DNA of 64,000 nt from Ectocarpus siliculosus (Eukaryota > Sar > Phaeophyceae > Ectocarpales > Ectocarpaceae): NCBI GenBank assembly GCA_000310025.1, contig FN649747.1, positions 726,454 to 790,453 on the forward strand, read 5' to 3'. The notes under the pieces are model-generated. The model ran no database searches and was not told the DNA's origin. It worked only from the letters and a program-made list of their open reading frames with translations. Positions 31,989 to 46,900 of this stretch are shown here, piece by piece. The number at the start of each line of letters is the position of its first letter. Positions within the stretch are counted from its first letter, which is position 1. The position numbers were made by a program, and so were the translations under genes.

Positions 31989-34900
31989 GTAAAGCCTTCG
32001 AGATCTGGGGCTACTACATCGAGTACCCTTACGGCTTCTTCTACCGACGACACTGCTGTCGTTGGTGACGCCAATACCAAGAATGGCCCGGGAAAATTGG
32101 AGAAAAGCAGCGATCTCAAGGGCGGCGGAGGAGGCAGCGGCGGCGGCGAGCACCAACTGGCAGCAACAGGAGTCGACGCGGGCAACACGGCAACCGAATT
32201 CAGAGAGAGAGGGCGGCGTTTGCGTCGTCGCGCAGTCGACGGGTTCTACGCGCAGCTCGCTCAGCGACTGCCTAAGCAAGTCCAGGCCGAGCTTCACCGA
32301 AATCGTTTCCTGGTGAAGGACGTCATCGCGGCCGTCCGCTCGTGTTTCGAAGGCACAGGAGAGAGCGAAACCGGCGACACAGGGCAAGCAGGCGCCGGTG
32401 CTACCGGCACCCGATCCGACAAAGCGGCGTCCGCGACGGTTTCCAAGGCGAGGGCGAAGCCACCAGTGTTTGACATATCGGATCAACCTGCTGAACACGA
32501 CATGCTTCTCACTGCGCTTGTAGGGGTCAACCGCCGGAATACGGGAAAGGCAAACGTCGAAGACGTTGCAAATCGTGACAAAGGGAGAGAATCTGGGTCG
32601 TCTTCGTGGAATTGGGAGCAGGTACCACGGAGTGCTCCGCTTGCCGGGCGCGCGCGCCTTACGGACGCCGTGCCCTGGCGGTCGGACGAGGAAGTTTCGG
32701 AGATGATCAAGATGGAAGAAGCGGAAGCAGACGATCTCGCGGGTGAGTACCGTAATGTCACCTATCTGCCTCAGAAAGAGGATGGAAGACCGGGTTGAAA
32801 CAACCTACTGGTATAATCGTAAACGCTAACGAAAGAGAGACAGACATAGATAGTACCGTCGTTGCTAAAAGTGGTACCTGCACATTTTCCAAGTGAACGT
32901 TGTTCCACACACTTTAAGGGATTCCCCCCCGAAGCTCGGTGTCTATAGAATCTGGTCGCTGGCATTCAGTGGCAATGTGGGGCGCTGTTACTCTATATCT
33001 TCTCGCACGCCTCTTGAAAGCTACTGAACTTGTGATCACACGTCAAGCGTCGGCACGTGGGGAAAGGCGGACTCGTTCCGGTGGAGCCAAAGCGACTGCG
33101 GGCATGTATACCGTGGTTAGAGGATTGGACCGTGAATTCACTCGTCGTTGTTTTCTTGGGGCTTGTGTAAACAGACCAAACGCTGCACGATCCTCGCTTG
33201 TTGATCAACGGTTGTCTTCACTTGTATCTGCCCGATCGATATTTCTCCTTCCTCAGGACTGTTGGTGAATGACATGCGGACCCATCCGAGCTCGGAGCAG
33301 CACCAGTGGGAGGGCTGCAAAGGGTTGGCAGACCTGGCTGCTAGGGATAGTGACGGTCTAAGCGCTGTGCGACGGCAGGGAGGGATTCAGGTGCTGCTAT
33401 TGTCTGTTGGGCCAGCCCTTGGGGCTCTTGATGAACCTGTAATACGTTTTATCGGTACGAGGGCAAACAAAAGAAACCGACTGTCTCTCAGGGTCACGAT
33501 TCAACACGTGATTGTACCGGCACCCTCTGGTTGCTATACTTTCCATAAGTTTGCTGAAAGAAAAAGGGTGCCGCATATGGTAGTAGTATGGGGGCACAAG
33601 AGACGACACAATCAAGGCTGACATGTCGTTGATTCTGTCGTTCTCCTTTTCTCGTGCCATTTTTCGTGCTCGACACACGCCACTCCTCCGTGTCAAACGT
33701 TCCCTGTTCCTTGGGTACAACTACGCGCTCGGTCTGTTTTCACCTATATTCCGTCAAGCTGTCAGGCTCCACGGCGCGGTTGACGTTTGGCGCGCCCCTG
33801 CGCAGATGCACACGAAATGTACTACGACAACGTGCAAAGCATGTGCTGCCACACACGAGGTCCACAACATCTAAAATCATGAAAACATACAATTCACGTG
33901 CAGGCCATCCTTGCCGCTCTCGCGGCATGCCCCAAAGATGCAGACGTACAGAGATGGGGATGCCAAGCGCTGGTCCCCCTGTTCAGCGACCCCATCGTGG
34001 CGACACCCTTCCGCCAGGCAGGAATCGCCGCTGTGATCCGAGCGCTCGCCGTGTTGTCCTGCTGTGAGGCGGCTCTGAAGAGTATGGGGGCTGTTGGCGG
34101 TGCAGGTGGGGGGAGCGCTGCCCGCGGCGGAAGGGCGAAGGCGACGGCGGCTCGCACGAGGTGGACTCGAGCCGTCAAAAAGGTCGACCTGTTTGCAGAT
34201 CGGTTTTGGTTGGTGCAGCTCGGGGCTCCGTGGTGCGAGTGTAGACGGAGCCGCTGTCGGAGAGCTTGACACACCACTCCAACCGTGTCTCCCCTACCTA
34301 TTCAGACTTCTTAGTTTGTAGGGTGGGTCCTTCTGGGGTCTTGTTGATCGCACGCAATGTAGTACACTGGACGCAATCTTTTACATTGACGCACGAATGT
34401 CGCGCGCGTATGGAACCTGGCGAAGAGAGCGCTGGTTTCGAATATCATAAGAAGGAGGATTCTTCTGAGTATCGAACACTCGTTGTTTCGGGTCCCCACG
34501 TGCTGTACGCCAGAACCGTGTGGTATTTTCCTTCCACCCACGATACCTATCAGCATGACCCCCCATCGCCAGTCCGCAGGCCCAAATCAAAGAGTAAGCA
34601 CGGTTTCGTTTCCCCTGCTTGTGCTCTGGAAATTGTCCCTGAAGCTGGAAATTTACCGCGTGAGGGAACAGAGACGTGCCAGCCTGGAGAAAAGCGAGGC
34701 CGCCGTAAGAGCGATCCAGAGGGAGGAAGAAGAACTGGTGAGGCACGTACATAAAGCGAGACCGCAGAGAGGCGACGTAGCGTTGTCGTGAGAAGCGCGT
34801 TTGGATTGTCCATGCCTCCGTTTCTCACATGCCGTAGGCGAGGATACACGTCTGGGTTGTCATGTTTTATGTGTGTTCATCCGTAAGCACGAGGCTTGCC

Positions 34901-37900
34901 TCTGGAGTACTCCTGTTCGATGTTGGTAAGGCTCTGACCCCAGCTTCGTGGTCGTGTTTGTGATACTGTCTCAGGCTAAAAAGATAGAGGCGAGACGAAA
35001 GAGCATCGAGCTTGAGCTTCAGAAAGAAATCGAAGCTGAGGATGAAGCAGCTGTGGCTGACGCTAGCGATGCAGCTGAAACTATCGATGCGGGTGAGGCT
35101 CGAGACAATACCAACAGCGATGAAGGTCCATCATTGGAAAGCGTCGATGCAGCAACCACAGCCGCAGCCGCAGGAGCGCGGGGCAGCATTGACGGAAAGA
35201 ACAAGGAAGAAGGCCGTACGGCGGCGGAGCAAACTACGCCGGAAGGGCAGGAGGAATCTGAGATTGAGAACAACGGAGACACTGAAGAGAACAACGGAGG
35301 CACTGAAGAGAAAAACAAAGATGACAGCAGCATATGTGATGACGCGCTGGCCGAGGAGCAGCGGCGCCTGGAGGAGCAGGACAGGCTGGAGCACGAGGCC
35401 GAAATAGCGAGGTTGAAAAAGTGAGGGGTAGAGCGCGCGCGGTTTTAATAATCGAGTGAGAAGACACCCTCCCGACCCTCGATGCACGATGGTTCCGAGT
35501 GGAGAGAAGCACATCTACAACAGTATCAATTAGTTTTGTTAGAAGGTGTCGAGGAAAACGTTTCGCGGTTATCTTGCTGTGACGAGGTGGATGGTTCTCA
35601 TAGCTAGACCGTGCGGCGGCGGCGGCGGTGGTTCGAGCACAACACTCTCGGCTTTGCGTTTTCTGAGACCCTGTGCAAATTATAGTGGCTCTGAACGGTT
35701 TTCGAAGGACGAAGGGGCATGCTGTTCGTCGTGACCGTCTAGCCTCCCACGGAAACCTCCTCGACAGGATACAAGATGCAAACAAGCTCGACCAATGGGC
35801 GATGACGGATGCCGACATCGCAATATACGACAAAGCTTTCTTTAAGCAGGACAAGGACAAGGACGGCTTCATCTCCCCACACGGTGATGGTCGTGTAGAG
35901 TACCAACCTAATTGTCGTTCAAAAGAGTGCTAGTCGTCCTCAAGGCAAAAATTCCTGTCGAACGTGGTGGAGTGTCTTGAGTTCCAGCCCGGTCATGTAG
36001 TTGCTTAATCAAGGAGACCAAATTTTGGTTGTAGGGGTGGTCTGATTCTCCCGCCGAAAAACAAGCTTGTAGTCGACGACGTGTGTTCTCGTACGAGAAC
36101 CCTGTCTCTCAGATCTTAGGGGTACTCTCCTCACATGCAGAACGATCTCGGTTGCGCTTTTGGGCTGATGCGGTCTTTCTTTGTTGTGTTCATGTTGAGA
36201 AAACGACACTCACCGCTACCCAGCACTGCCGCTTAGTGCCGGCCCATCCGGTCAGAATACCATGGTCTTAAACGTACAAACAACACTTTTTTGTTTTACC
36301 GACTTCTTGCGGCACCGTTCTACCTTGTCCATGGCCGTGTTGCCCGACGCTGTGGTTCAGAGGCGAAATCGATGTTTAAAAAGGCTCGCACGTCCGAGGA
36401 CGCTCGGCGACATATTTGGTGAGCGATTTGTTATCCCTTGCATTTGAGTCTATCCCGTGTGGTTGTGAATGGGATGGCAAACATTGGGCAGAGGGGTCAT
36501 TTCTCCATGTTCCGTTTGATGAGCTCACGCGGGTCCAGCGCCGCTGTTCTTGTTTCCGCTAGGATCGTTTTGCTTCCAGTCGATGAAAGGCGGCGCCACC
36601 TGATGAATTTTTTTGAGAAACTCGAGTGACACCCTCCAGTTGGTCTACGCCTTCGGCTCCATACTAAGCTCCGTGATCCCCGGTGGTTTCGAGGAGTGCT
36701 TACGCTCTTTTCTGCGGCAGTTGTGGGCCTACGTGGTGGATCGACGAAGAACTCGAAGCTAAGGTCCACCGGCCAGACGGCCCCACCCACCCAGCCACCC
36801 ACCCATCAACCGCTGTGCCCCGTCTAACCCCAAAACGAGCACTTCAACCTCGCTTTCACCGACCTCCATTCCGTTTGAAACGACAATAACAAAGGGAGAT
36901 GTGCGACCCGTACCGAAGAGGAAAACTGACCCAGCATGGCTGGAGGGTCGCGTACCACCTCGCCCGGTCCATGAAAAGCCGAAAGCTGGAGCTGCCAGAG
37001 GCTCTGCCTCTCTGCCTCTACCCCCCAGGCTTCGTTCCCGGCGCTTCCACACCGGCGGAGAAAGGAAATGACGCCGTAGATGCTCCCGAGGGCGGGAACC
37101 GCAGTCAAGCCAACAGAGAGGCAAATCGGAAGGGCGACAGGGGTTCTGTGGGCAACGGCGGTCCGGCAGGGGCGAATGAGGACCGTGGGGCTAGTGTTGG
37201 GGGCGGGGAAGGCGAAGCTGGAGGAGCCAAAGGAAACGTCAGGGGGAAGACGCAGGAGAAAAATAACGGAAAGGAGGGCGGCGGGATGTTCTCGAGAAAG
37301 AAACCAGCTTCGGCAAACTCAAGCACGAAGGGGAAGGAAGGCGGGAAGGAGATGGAGGCGATGGAGTTGCAAGAAAAAGTCAAAACGGAATCGGTTGGAG
37401 AGAAGGAAACGGCCGAGGTGGTGCTTGGTCCTTCTGAAGACATGGACAACGACAAGAACAAGAGGAAGACGAAGAAGAAGAAGACGAAGGCGACGAAGGA
37501 GAAAAAGGAGGTGGACACCAATGGTTCAGACAAGTATCACATGAGCGATGCGCAGAAAACCGGGTACACGAACGTATTCGACAAGCTCACGAAGGGAAAA
37601 CCAGAGAAGAAAATCGGCGGTAAACAGGTGCGATGTAGCCTACCGTCAACACCCTGCAATGGATATACTTCGTATGGGAGAACGTACAGAGAGAACACTT
37701 GTGTCATTGTCTTTTACAGCGTGTTCGTCAGACTGCAAAGCGTTCAAAACGTAAACTGTTGATGAAACGTTATGACAGCTGTCTACTCTGCAAGATGTGC
37801 AGTGCCAATTGATATTCTCGATCCAATGGTCGACAACCACCTACCGATTGGCGGACCGAGACTAGGAAGATTGTGTTCTGCGTGAAACCTTTGGAGGAGG

Positions 37901-40900
37901 GCTATTGTATTCGCAGGTGTTTATGCACACGACATCGTCAATGCGTAGAAAGCTCCTCGGCGTTGGATCCTTATCTAGGAGCACGAACAATTCGCGGTCT
38001 CGAAAGGGATGCGTGGTCGAATGTTCTAACCGAGTAAGGGCAGCCAACAAAAGACATTGCCTGCATCTTCTCGTGGCCACAATACCAACAAATCCCGTGG
38101 ACGAGGCGGCAGGCCGCAACGATGCTGGCAAAGTCCGGGCTGAGCAAGACGGATCTCGGCCACCTTTGGGCCATGGCCGACGCCGATCGGGACGGCAAGC
38201 TCTCCCGACACGAGTTTGCCGTGGCCATGCACCTCGCGGCCCGCGCCGTTGGAACTCCGGCCCTGGCCTTGCCCAGCGTTCTACCCCCGTGTCTCGCCGC
38301 GGCTTCTGCCACAGAAAACGAGGGGAATAGAGAAGGCGACGGCCGCGTGGCGGCGGCAGAGGAGGCGGGAAGTGTCGTGTTGGTTGACGACACGAGTTCG
38401 GTCGTGTCGTCCCTGGGGTATCCGGAAGGTCTCTCGGACGTGGACTCTGAAACGGGGGGGGATGCGGCTTCGGGCACTCGCGATAATGCTCCCGAGAAGG
38501 CCACCGGCGAGGAGGAGAAAGGCCGCCAAGAGTCGAAGAAGGGGGTGGCATCGAGCGATCCCGTGCCAGCAAGAACCGACGAGATGCCGGAAAAGATGAC
38601 AGGCATGACCAAGAAGGCACTAGATGAAGATCATGCGCGTGGGCAGAAGGACAAGAAGGAGGCAGTGGCAGGTGATGGAGAAGGAGAAGGGAGCGCGAAA
38701 ACGAGATCATCCAGCGAGGAGAAGGAAAAAGAGGGGGGGTCGGAGTATCGCATGAGTGATCAGGACGCCGCTCGGTATGACAAGGCCTTCAACAAGCTGG
38801 TCAAGGGCAAAGGGGTCACCCTGGGCGGAAAAGAGGTGGGTGGGGGGTGTATGGGTGCGTTCGCTCACTTAGTTTACGCTCTCTCTACAATCCGTGGCGA
38901 ACGATGTAAGATCTAGATATCTCCATGCGCAGGAAAATACCTCGTACCAAGCAGTCCACTTACGCAAAATCTCGCGATGAAGCTGACGATCTATTCCGTG
39001 ACCATCTCGGGGGGCGAGCAGGCTGCGGTGGTTCTCGCCAAGTCCGGGCTGGGGAAGAGGGATCTCGGCCGCCTGTGGGCCATGTCCGATGTCGATCGGG
39101 ACGGTGCTCTCTCCAGAATGGAATTCTCGATCGCAATGCACCTTGTCTCCTGCTCCGCGAAGAAAGGTCTCCCGGTGCCGAGAGCCCTGCCGGAGAGCCT
39201 CGGTGCTCTCCTCCCGCAGCCGGAAGTGCAAAGCGAAGAAATAGGAAATGGGGTGGCCACTTCGGCGGAGGAGACGACCACCACCACAGGCAGCACAAAC
39301 ACCAGGGAGAAGCTTGAAACCCCGTCAGCCAGTTCTGACAGCGGAGGAACCAAAGGACGGAGGAACAAACGTGGTGCCGTTGCTGGGAAGAAAATGGCTG
39401 AAGCGGTCGAGGACAATCAAGGACGGTATACCGGCTATGACAACAAGAAAGCCGGGACCATAGCAAGAACGAAGAAGGAGGGGGGGAAAGGGGAGAAAGG
39501 GAACAAGAATGGGTCAAGAAGCGCGGCAGCGACGACCGAGAAAGAGGCCGGATCGTCAAAGAAACGAGGCTGTGGGATGGTGTCTTCTGCCGCTGTCGCA
39601 ACAACAGCAGGGGAAAGCGAGACTTCCGCCGCTGCTGAAGATGGCATCACGGGCGAGACAACAAACCATGCTTCACCAGCAGAAGCCAGTGGCGGAAAGA
39701 ACAAGAAGAGGAGCAAGAAGGCCACACCTGGAGACCAAGACCAAGAACACCATAAGGACGACAAACACGACACTACCACCGCCGCCGCCGCCGCCGCCGC
39801 CGCGAAACGGAGGCCTGCATCGAGGGATAAAACTTTGGTGATGGAAGAAGCTGGACGATTAAAACCATTGGAGAAACCCCAAGCGCCGAAGAAAAACAAA
39901 AAGGGAAAGTCAAGCAGCCCAGCAAGAATAGCAGACAAAGTGGGTAGCGCCGGAGAAGCGGAGGAAAGTGTTTCTCCCGAGCCGGACCAACAGAGTGGGT
40001 CAGACAACGACCATGCGAAAACTCTCGCGCTCGTCTCGGTGCCCGAGGAAAGGCGTGAGGGACGGCTGACAGCGGCCAAGGGTGGCAAGTATGTCGCCGA
40101 GGTTGCGGCAGGAAGTGTAGAAGGGGACGCTGATCGTGCAGAGACGGAGACGGAGGGAGAGGACGCCAAGACACCGACAAAGGAAAATATGCCGCTCTCC
40201 AGAGAGGAGAGGGACCAGCTTTACGGCATGTCCACATCGGAGAGGGCCGGATACGACGTAATCTTCATGCAGGTAGGTTCTTTCGCTTATTGAATTTGTT
40301 GACTGGACTGAAGATCACCATTACGGCTAGGCACAGGACAAATGGATTTGAAAAAGATTTTAATGCTGCAGCCTTCTTCAACGTTCCTTTCCGATCAAGG
40401 TGAGCAGTGGTCGGCCAGAGCGACGGTAGCACAGAGCAATCGTGAATGGTGTGGTTGTTGACTACCGTTTCTATGAGAAGGCGTCCAACTGACAAGAACT
40501 AGTTGTCGGCTATGGTGAGGATGAAGTAGGGAGTCACATGCCCGCATCGTACAGGTCGTTTACAGTAGCAACGCATTACTACGAATACCGAAGATATTTG
40601 GACCTTCCATACTAAACTTTGACCCGCTGGAACATCCGATAAACGATTGACTTGCGGATTGCTCTCTCTCTCGCTCTCTCCCTCTCTGTGCGCCCCATCC
40701 TTCTCCCCACCCAACCCCCGCCGGCAAAAACACGCGCGAACCAAAACCACCCCCGCCATGCAACTACCGCACAATCTATAAGATCGACGCGGACCACAAT
40801 GGGACAATCGACGGCCGTGAGGCGGCCAATCTGCTCTGCAAGAGCGGCTTGACGCGCGCGCAGCTTTCGAAAATATGGGGCCTGGCGGACGCGAACGACA

Positions 40901-43900
40901 ACGGGGAGCTGGACCACGACGAGTGGGCCGTGGCCTTGCACCTCTGCAGGTAAGGGGAGGAGACGCTCGGACGAGAAGAGCCGTGCGACCTGTGCTTGAG
41001 GGTTCGCGTCTCCGTAGACACATGTACCTGTGGCTGGCTGTTTGCCCCTCCCCCCCGGCGTATTGCAGCAACCTTTCGGCTGGACTGGCACCCCCCGCGA
41101 TCAGTTCCCCGGGAGGCGGCGTCGCAGACGACAACTTGTCTCGAGCATGGGTGCCGAGTTCCCCTGTCTCAACCGTTCCAACTCTCATCTGCCCCGCCGC
41201 TCCAGACACTGGGGGCGGCCTCTGTCATCACCCTACATATCGAGATACCGCCCACAGGGATTTCATGTACCACTTCGTGGCCATGCTCCGGACGTTTGGA
41301 GGGATTTATTCGCTTTCGAAAGATACCCTCCAATGTTGTCCGTCGTGGATGCAGGTGTGTCGCTCACAAGCACCTTCCCTTGCCGGAGACCCTCCCTCGA
41401 AGTCTGGGAGGGCTAGGTTTAGCGGGAGGCCCCGACGACGATGAAGAACAGCCTGACGGCGGCAGAGACCAAGGCCCGAAAGGCTCCAAGGCCATACGGG
41501 AAGCGGAGCAGGTGCGCCCCTCCCTCGAGGGGTACGTGTGTGCCCCTTGGTTTTTCTTGGGTCCGTACGTTGTCCGTCTTTTTGTCTGTACGGGGATGAA
41601 GTCGAACGCTGGCGCAATTTTCGGTCCCCTGATATTTTCGGTCGTCTGCTTCGTCATCAGTCGTGCCGTGCGGACTGACTTTTGTGAATTTCATCACATG
41701 TGGCCCGAAAACGTTACGCGTCCAGTATTGTCATTCCCTGCATATATAACACCTTCAGCTTGAGGTGCTTTCTTTCGCAGATATGATAAGAGGCGACGCC
41801 CCTCTTTGTGTTACTTTGGTTGCCGTCCCTTCTTCTGACACAAACCAATGGTAACAACGGACAGGCGAGAGAAAAGGAGAAAAAAGCGATGGCGGGGCGA
41901 GCGGTCAAGCTGAGGGAGCAGACGCAGGCGTTCCGGCTTGGGAAGGTCACGGCCGCGGCGTTCTACATCACACTTGCGGGGGCGTTTGGCGCGAAGCGGC
42001 ACACAATGATCCCCAAGGTACTGACGCACTATTCGCTCGCTCAGCATGGAAGGAGCCGAGCGACACAGTTGCTTCAGCACGGCCTTCGAGGCAGCGACAC
42101 GTTCTGGAAGCATGGGATAGGGCCGTAAACCCGATGATATGAGACGTACTGTATGCCGATTGGCTGCATAAACGACCGAAAATGCTGAACGTTGGAAGCG
42201 ATTTTGAAAGCGATTTTTGCACAGAAGTGTTGAACGTCCAGCACTAGTCCTGTATCGCGCCCCCCATCTTTCTCAAACCCGACACTCAAAGGTCGTCAGG
42301 CGGTGTGTACTAGCGTCATTCTCCTAGTAGTCAAGGTGTCCGAGTGCAAACCCTTCCACAGCAAACGGCTAGACTGAAATCATGCAAAGTGTATCCGCAA
42401 CTTGTGTCTCGCCTGCATGGCTGGTCACGAGCTGGCGAACATTTACGATCCGCTCCACTCCCTCGTGCCACAATCGGCTCGGCAACCCGTCGTCTAGTCC
42501 AGTTTCCATCCCTAACGTACAGCGGTAGTTTCTTGCAACCTCTCCTCCTGTCGCCCCCACTCAGGTTGCTCGCAGTCTTCCCCTCGACAGGGCACGAGCG
42601 CTGGTTGTGGCCGCCGGTCTCGGGGAAGAGGTTTTGGAGGACAACGAAGTGGCGGAAGCCAAGCTCGCAGCGTTGCGTCGGCGGCGGGTCGATGAAGCCA
42701 ACCTGCACGTAAAGGCGACGACCAGCAACGCTACCGCAAGAGACGTTAGCCTACTGGCCTGTCGCTTGGCAAACCGCCTGTCCGCCACGCTGGACGACGA
42801 GAACGGCGGTGCAAGGGGAGCGGAAGGGGTAGGCGGCGACACCTTAGGGGCGCAGACAAGCGTAGCGGCGGACATGGCTTCCGCCGGCGGGGTGGACGCC
42901 GCAGCGTTAATTTTTCGAATGTTCGGGGCTTTGGACTTAGAGCTCATGGTGGAGGCCCTCCAGTTCTCCCTGATACTGGCGCGAGCCTGCAGTGCCGTGC
43001 CAATAGATGAAGAGCCTGCATCCGAAACGTCCTCCCTGGCGTCATCATCTCACTCGCTCGTGGAGGATAGGGTGGTCGAGACCGCCCCTGAACCTTCGCC
43101 GTTGCTCCCGCTGCTGCGGCCCCTGTACGCGCCATCGGTGTGCAAGAGGGTCGCCGAGGTAGCGAAGCAGTTCTCACACAGCAGGAAGACTCAACGCCTT
43201 GTTTGTCTGCTCGTGGGTGAACTAGGCTCCACGTGTGGCGCTCCTGCGCGCCGGTGTTTCGCCGACTGCTGCGAGCCGATTGTCGTGGCGTCGGCGGGGG
43301 GGCTCGACGAGCACGCCGCCAGCGACAGCGACGGGAGTAGCGTGCTCGGTGGCACAGGCGGCGGCGGAAAAAACGGGTTATCGACCTCAATCGTAGCGTC
43401 GTCATTGCCGGGACAAGGAGTACGAGACGTGGCGTGCCAAGCGCTCAGCGTTCTCGCCCAGGAGTCAGGCCTCAGCCGCCGCTTGGTGGCGGCGGGTGCT
43501 GGAAAGGCCTCGGCCGTCGCCTTGGCCGCCGCCCCACGCGAGCACTCGGTGCAACTCTACGGGCTGGAGACGATCGCGCTCTTGGCCGAGAGCAGCTGCA
43601 GTCCCGGCATGTGGGAGAGCACTACCATCGACGCACCTTGCAGGCTAGCGGTACAGAGCGTGCAGACTTTCATCAGGGACGCCAACATTCACCGGGCGGC
43701 CAGGTTTGAAGATTGACTACATACAGCCCTTTTTTCCCCCACGTGTGAATCGATGCAATCATTCCGAAGCATTGTCAGCTAAATGGTTTCAATACCTATT
43801 CGAGTTGGGCCATGTTGTGCACAGACCGTGTTTTGGCTTAGCAAACGTGCGGAATACTGCAATTTCGTTGCGGATACTCAACACGCTCCGCGAAACCTTC

Positions 43901-46900
43901 CCGACCTTTGCCAACACAGTGATCTATTTCACGATCTGACTTGAACAAAGCAACCTTCACCAACCTCTTGACGCCTGGAACTACTTGCGAACTGCTCGTC
44001 AGCCGGGCAATTTTGGCTCTCCTCGTCGGCGATGCTGCCGGCGACGCTTCCCGGAGCATTGCCGCCGCAGGAGGAGCGACCGCGCTCGCTCGGGTTCTGG
44101 CGACGTCCCCGAACGTCAGGGAAGTCCAGCTCCCGGCCGTGCTCGCCATCAACGAACTCCTTGAAAGGTGCCGCAGCAGCTGTGCAGAGAGCGTACCAAC
44201 CCCGGTTTCCGAGCCCGGTGAAGAGGATGACTCAGTCTCGGCGGCGGCTGCAGAGCCGGGAAAGGTGGAACGCGAGCTAATAGCGGCGGCTGGGTGCGAA
44301 TTGCTCTGCAAGGTGGGTGCTCTGTCTAAGTTTCAGCTCTTTGTGTTGGATGGCCACAGAAGCTTGGACAACAAGTCGCACACAACGCCCCCTCCCCTCC
44401 GGCCCCATCGCCTGATCTAGTTCTGGCACGTAGCCATCAATGGCAGGCATGCATGAAACTGAACCCTTGCCTCTCCCCTTTCAACCTCTCCACTGATTGA
44501 AGAGCGCCAAGGCTTTCCCGAGAGACCGAGACTTGCGCCTAGGGTGTTTGAGGGCCATGGGAGCGTTATGCAGAGGAGCACGGCAAGCGGCCGTCGGTCG
44601 GCTCATCGCGGCCGGGGTCTGCGAGCAGGTGAGCGAGCACGCAGCGTACGGGGTTGGACAACTCCCGCCCATTGGTTCCCCGACAGAACACACATAAGAA
44701 GCGTACCTGTTGGGCTTCCTTCAGGCACGTCTCACCTTGCTGTGAGTGCTGAAAGGAGATACTCTAAACCCTGGCACGAATCCCAACCCCAACCACACCA
44801 AACCCTTGCGCCCCGAGGTCCAAAGCGGTCCAAAATTCCAGCGACGTAACCCGATCAAATGGCACCCCTCCCGCTTTGGCCCTTGAACACCTTCCATCCC
44901 GGAACCGTTGGGTGCTTGCCACCGTGTGCGAGACATGCAGCTTATGAAAATTTTGGGCGCTTATCCGGACGACATCGAGGTGCGGCGGGCGGGCCTCGCC
45001 TTGCTCGTGGGCGTCTCGGAACACGGTGAGGGGACAACGGAGGCGAGCGACGACGAGACAGAGGAAAACGACGACCAAGACAACCAGATCACGACGGGTG
45101 CTTTGGCGAGTCGTCTCGGCTTCGTCGGGGCCGTCGATTTCGCCGGGGTGTGGCTGCGGCAAGTGACCGCCCCGACATGGGCCTGGGTCGCCGGCCACGG
45201 TGGCGGGGGCGGCGAAGAGGACGAGCTTGCTCGCGCGTGGGATCTGTTGATGTCGTGCAAAGCAGCCTTTCTCTTGACCCGGCACAGCTCCACCAATCGA
45301 GATCGACTTACCTCGATGGGTGCGATGGAGGCGCTGAGCAGAGCGGTCGCGCTGTCAGGGCGCAAGAACAATCTCAAGGTGGGGCTAACTCCCCCGGTGG
45401 GACTGCAACAAGACTCGACGCTGTCCGTCCAAGCGGAAACGCAACTCTGGGCCGTGCAAGCCTTGACAGAGCTATCTGGAGGGCAAGATAATGAGAATCG
45501 ATGTTCAGCTCTTATGCGATGCGGCGCGCTGCGCGCACTCTTAGCGGCCATGAACAAGAGCAACTCGGCCAGCCAGCTTCAACGCGCGGGATGCATGGCT
45601 CTCGGCAACGTTGCAAGTTGTTTGAAGCCGAAAGATCTCCAGGTAGTCGGCACAGAACCAGGAAAAACCAGACAGTACTCTTCCATTGGTGGGACATGGT
45701 TTGGCAGACACGCCGTTTGTCTATTATTCAAGCCACTTGTTCCGTCTTTCCACTCTAGGAATACGACGTGAGGTTCGAAAGTAGCGTTATTCTCGGGAAT
45801 GCGTACGGTTCGAAAACTTTTGAACATTTCTCGCCGTGTCTCTCCATGTGCAGGCGCTCGGGAGGAACGGGGGAGCCCAAGCCGTGACGGGTGCTTTTGA
45901 AGCTTGCCCTGGAGACAAAGACGTGGCCTTGGCCGGTCTCCTGGCTGTTGCGAAGCTTTCAATGAGCTCGGAGAACCGTCGGCTGCTAGGGCAAGCAGGG
46001 GTCTGTCCCATGATTTCCAAGGAGCTCCTCGACTTCTCCCACGACGAGGCCGTCGCGGAAGAAGGGTGCCGAGCCGTCACCAGACTCGCCGCGCTCTCCG
46101 GCTTCAATCGAACGGCATTGGGACACGCCCGCGCAGCCGAGGCGACGGCAACAGCCCTGCTCAAACATCCCTCGAAGCCGAGGGTCCAGCGGTGGGGCCT
46201 AAGCGCCGCTGCCGCCCTGGTGGCGGAGACGGACCCTTCGGGCAACACGGACAGGATCACGAGCGCGGGGATCCTAGGACTCGCCGTCAAGGCCCTCATG
46301 AAGTTCCGACACAACCCAACGGTCCAGGCCGAAGGGTTGAAGACGTTCGCCAAGGTGGCCACCTCAGGGAAGGACGGCAACGACGCCGTGTGGGCGGCCG
46401 GGGTGGTTCTCACCGTTGTGAGAGCGCTCGGGCTGTATCTGAACGACGCGAACGTCCAGCACTGGGGGGTGGCAACCATGCGCGCCCTCACGGGGAGCGA
46501 CGACCGGTGCGATGTTTGGCGGGGAGCCGGGGCGCCAGAAGCCGTCGTGCGGACGCTGGTCGCGTTCGGCCGGGATGGGACCGGCCGCCACGCTAGGCAC
46601 GACGAAGAAGGGCTGGGCAGGGCTAGCGAGACGAGGCCCTGCACGGCCGAGGAGTCGCTGTGTGTGCAGTTCCAGGCCTGCGCCACTGCTTTCAACTTGG
46701 CCATGTCATCGCCAGACGCCAGAAGGCGGATCGTCCGGGAGGGCGCGGGCGAAGCCCTCGCGGGCATGATGAAGAGTAACTCTTCGAACCAGGCTGCTCT
46801 GCGGGGGGCGCTGGCGACCCTTGCCGCTCTTTCCGCGTCTGGGGTAGAGAACCGCAAGCGTCTGCACAGGCAAGCAAGGAGCCCGCTTCCTGTAGCGGGT

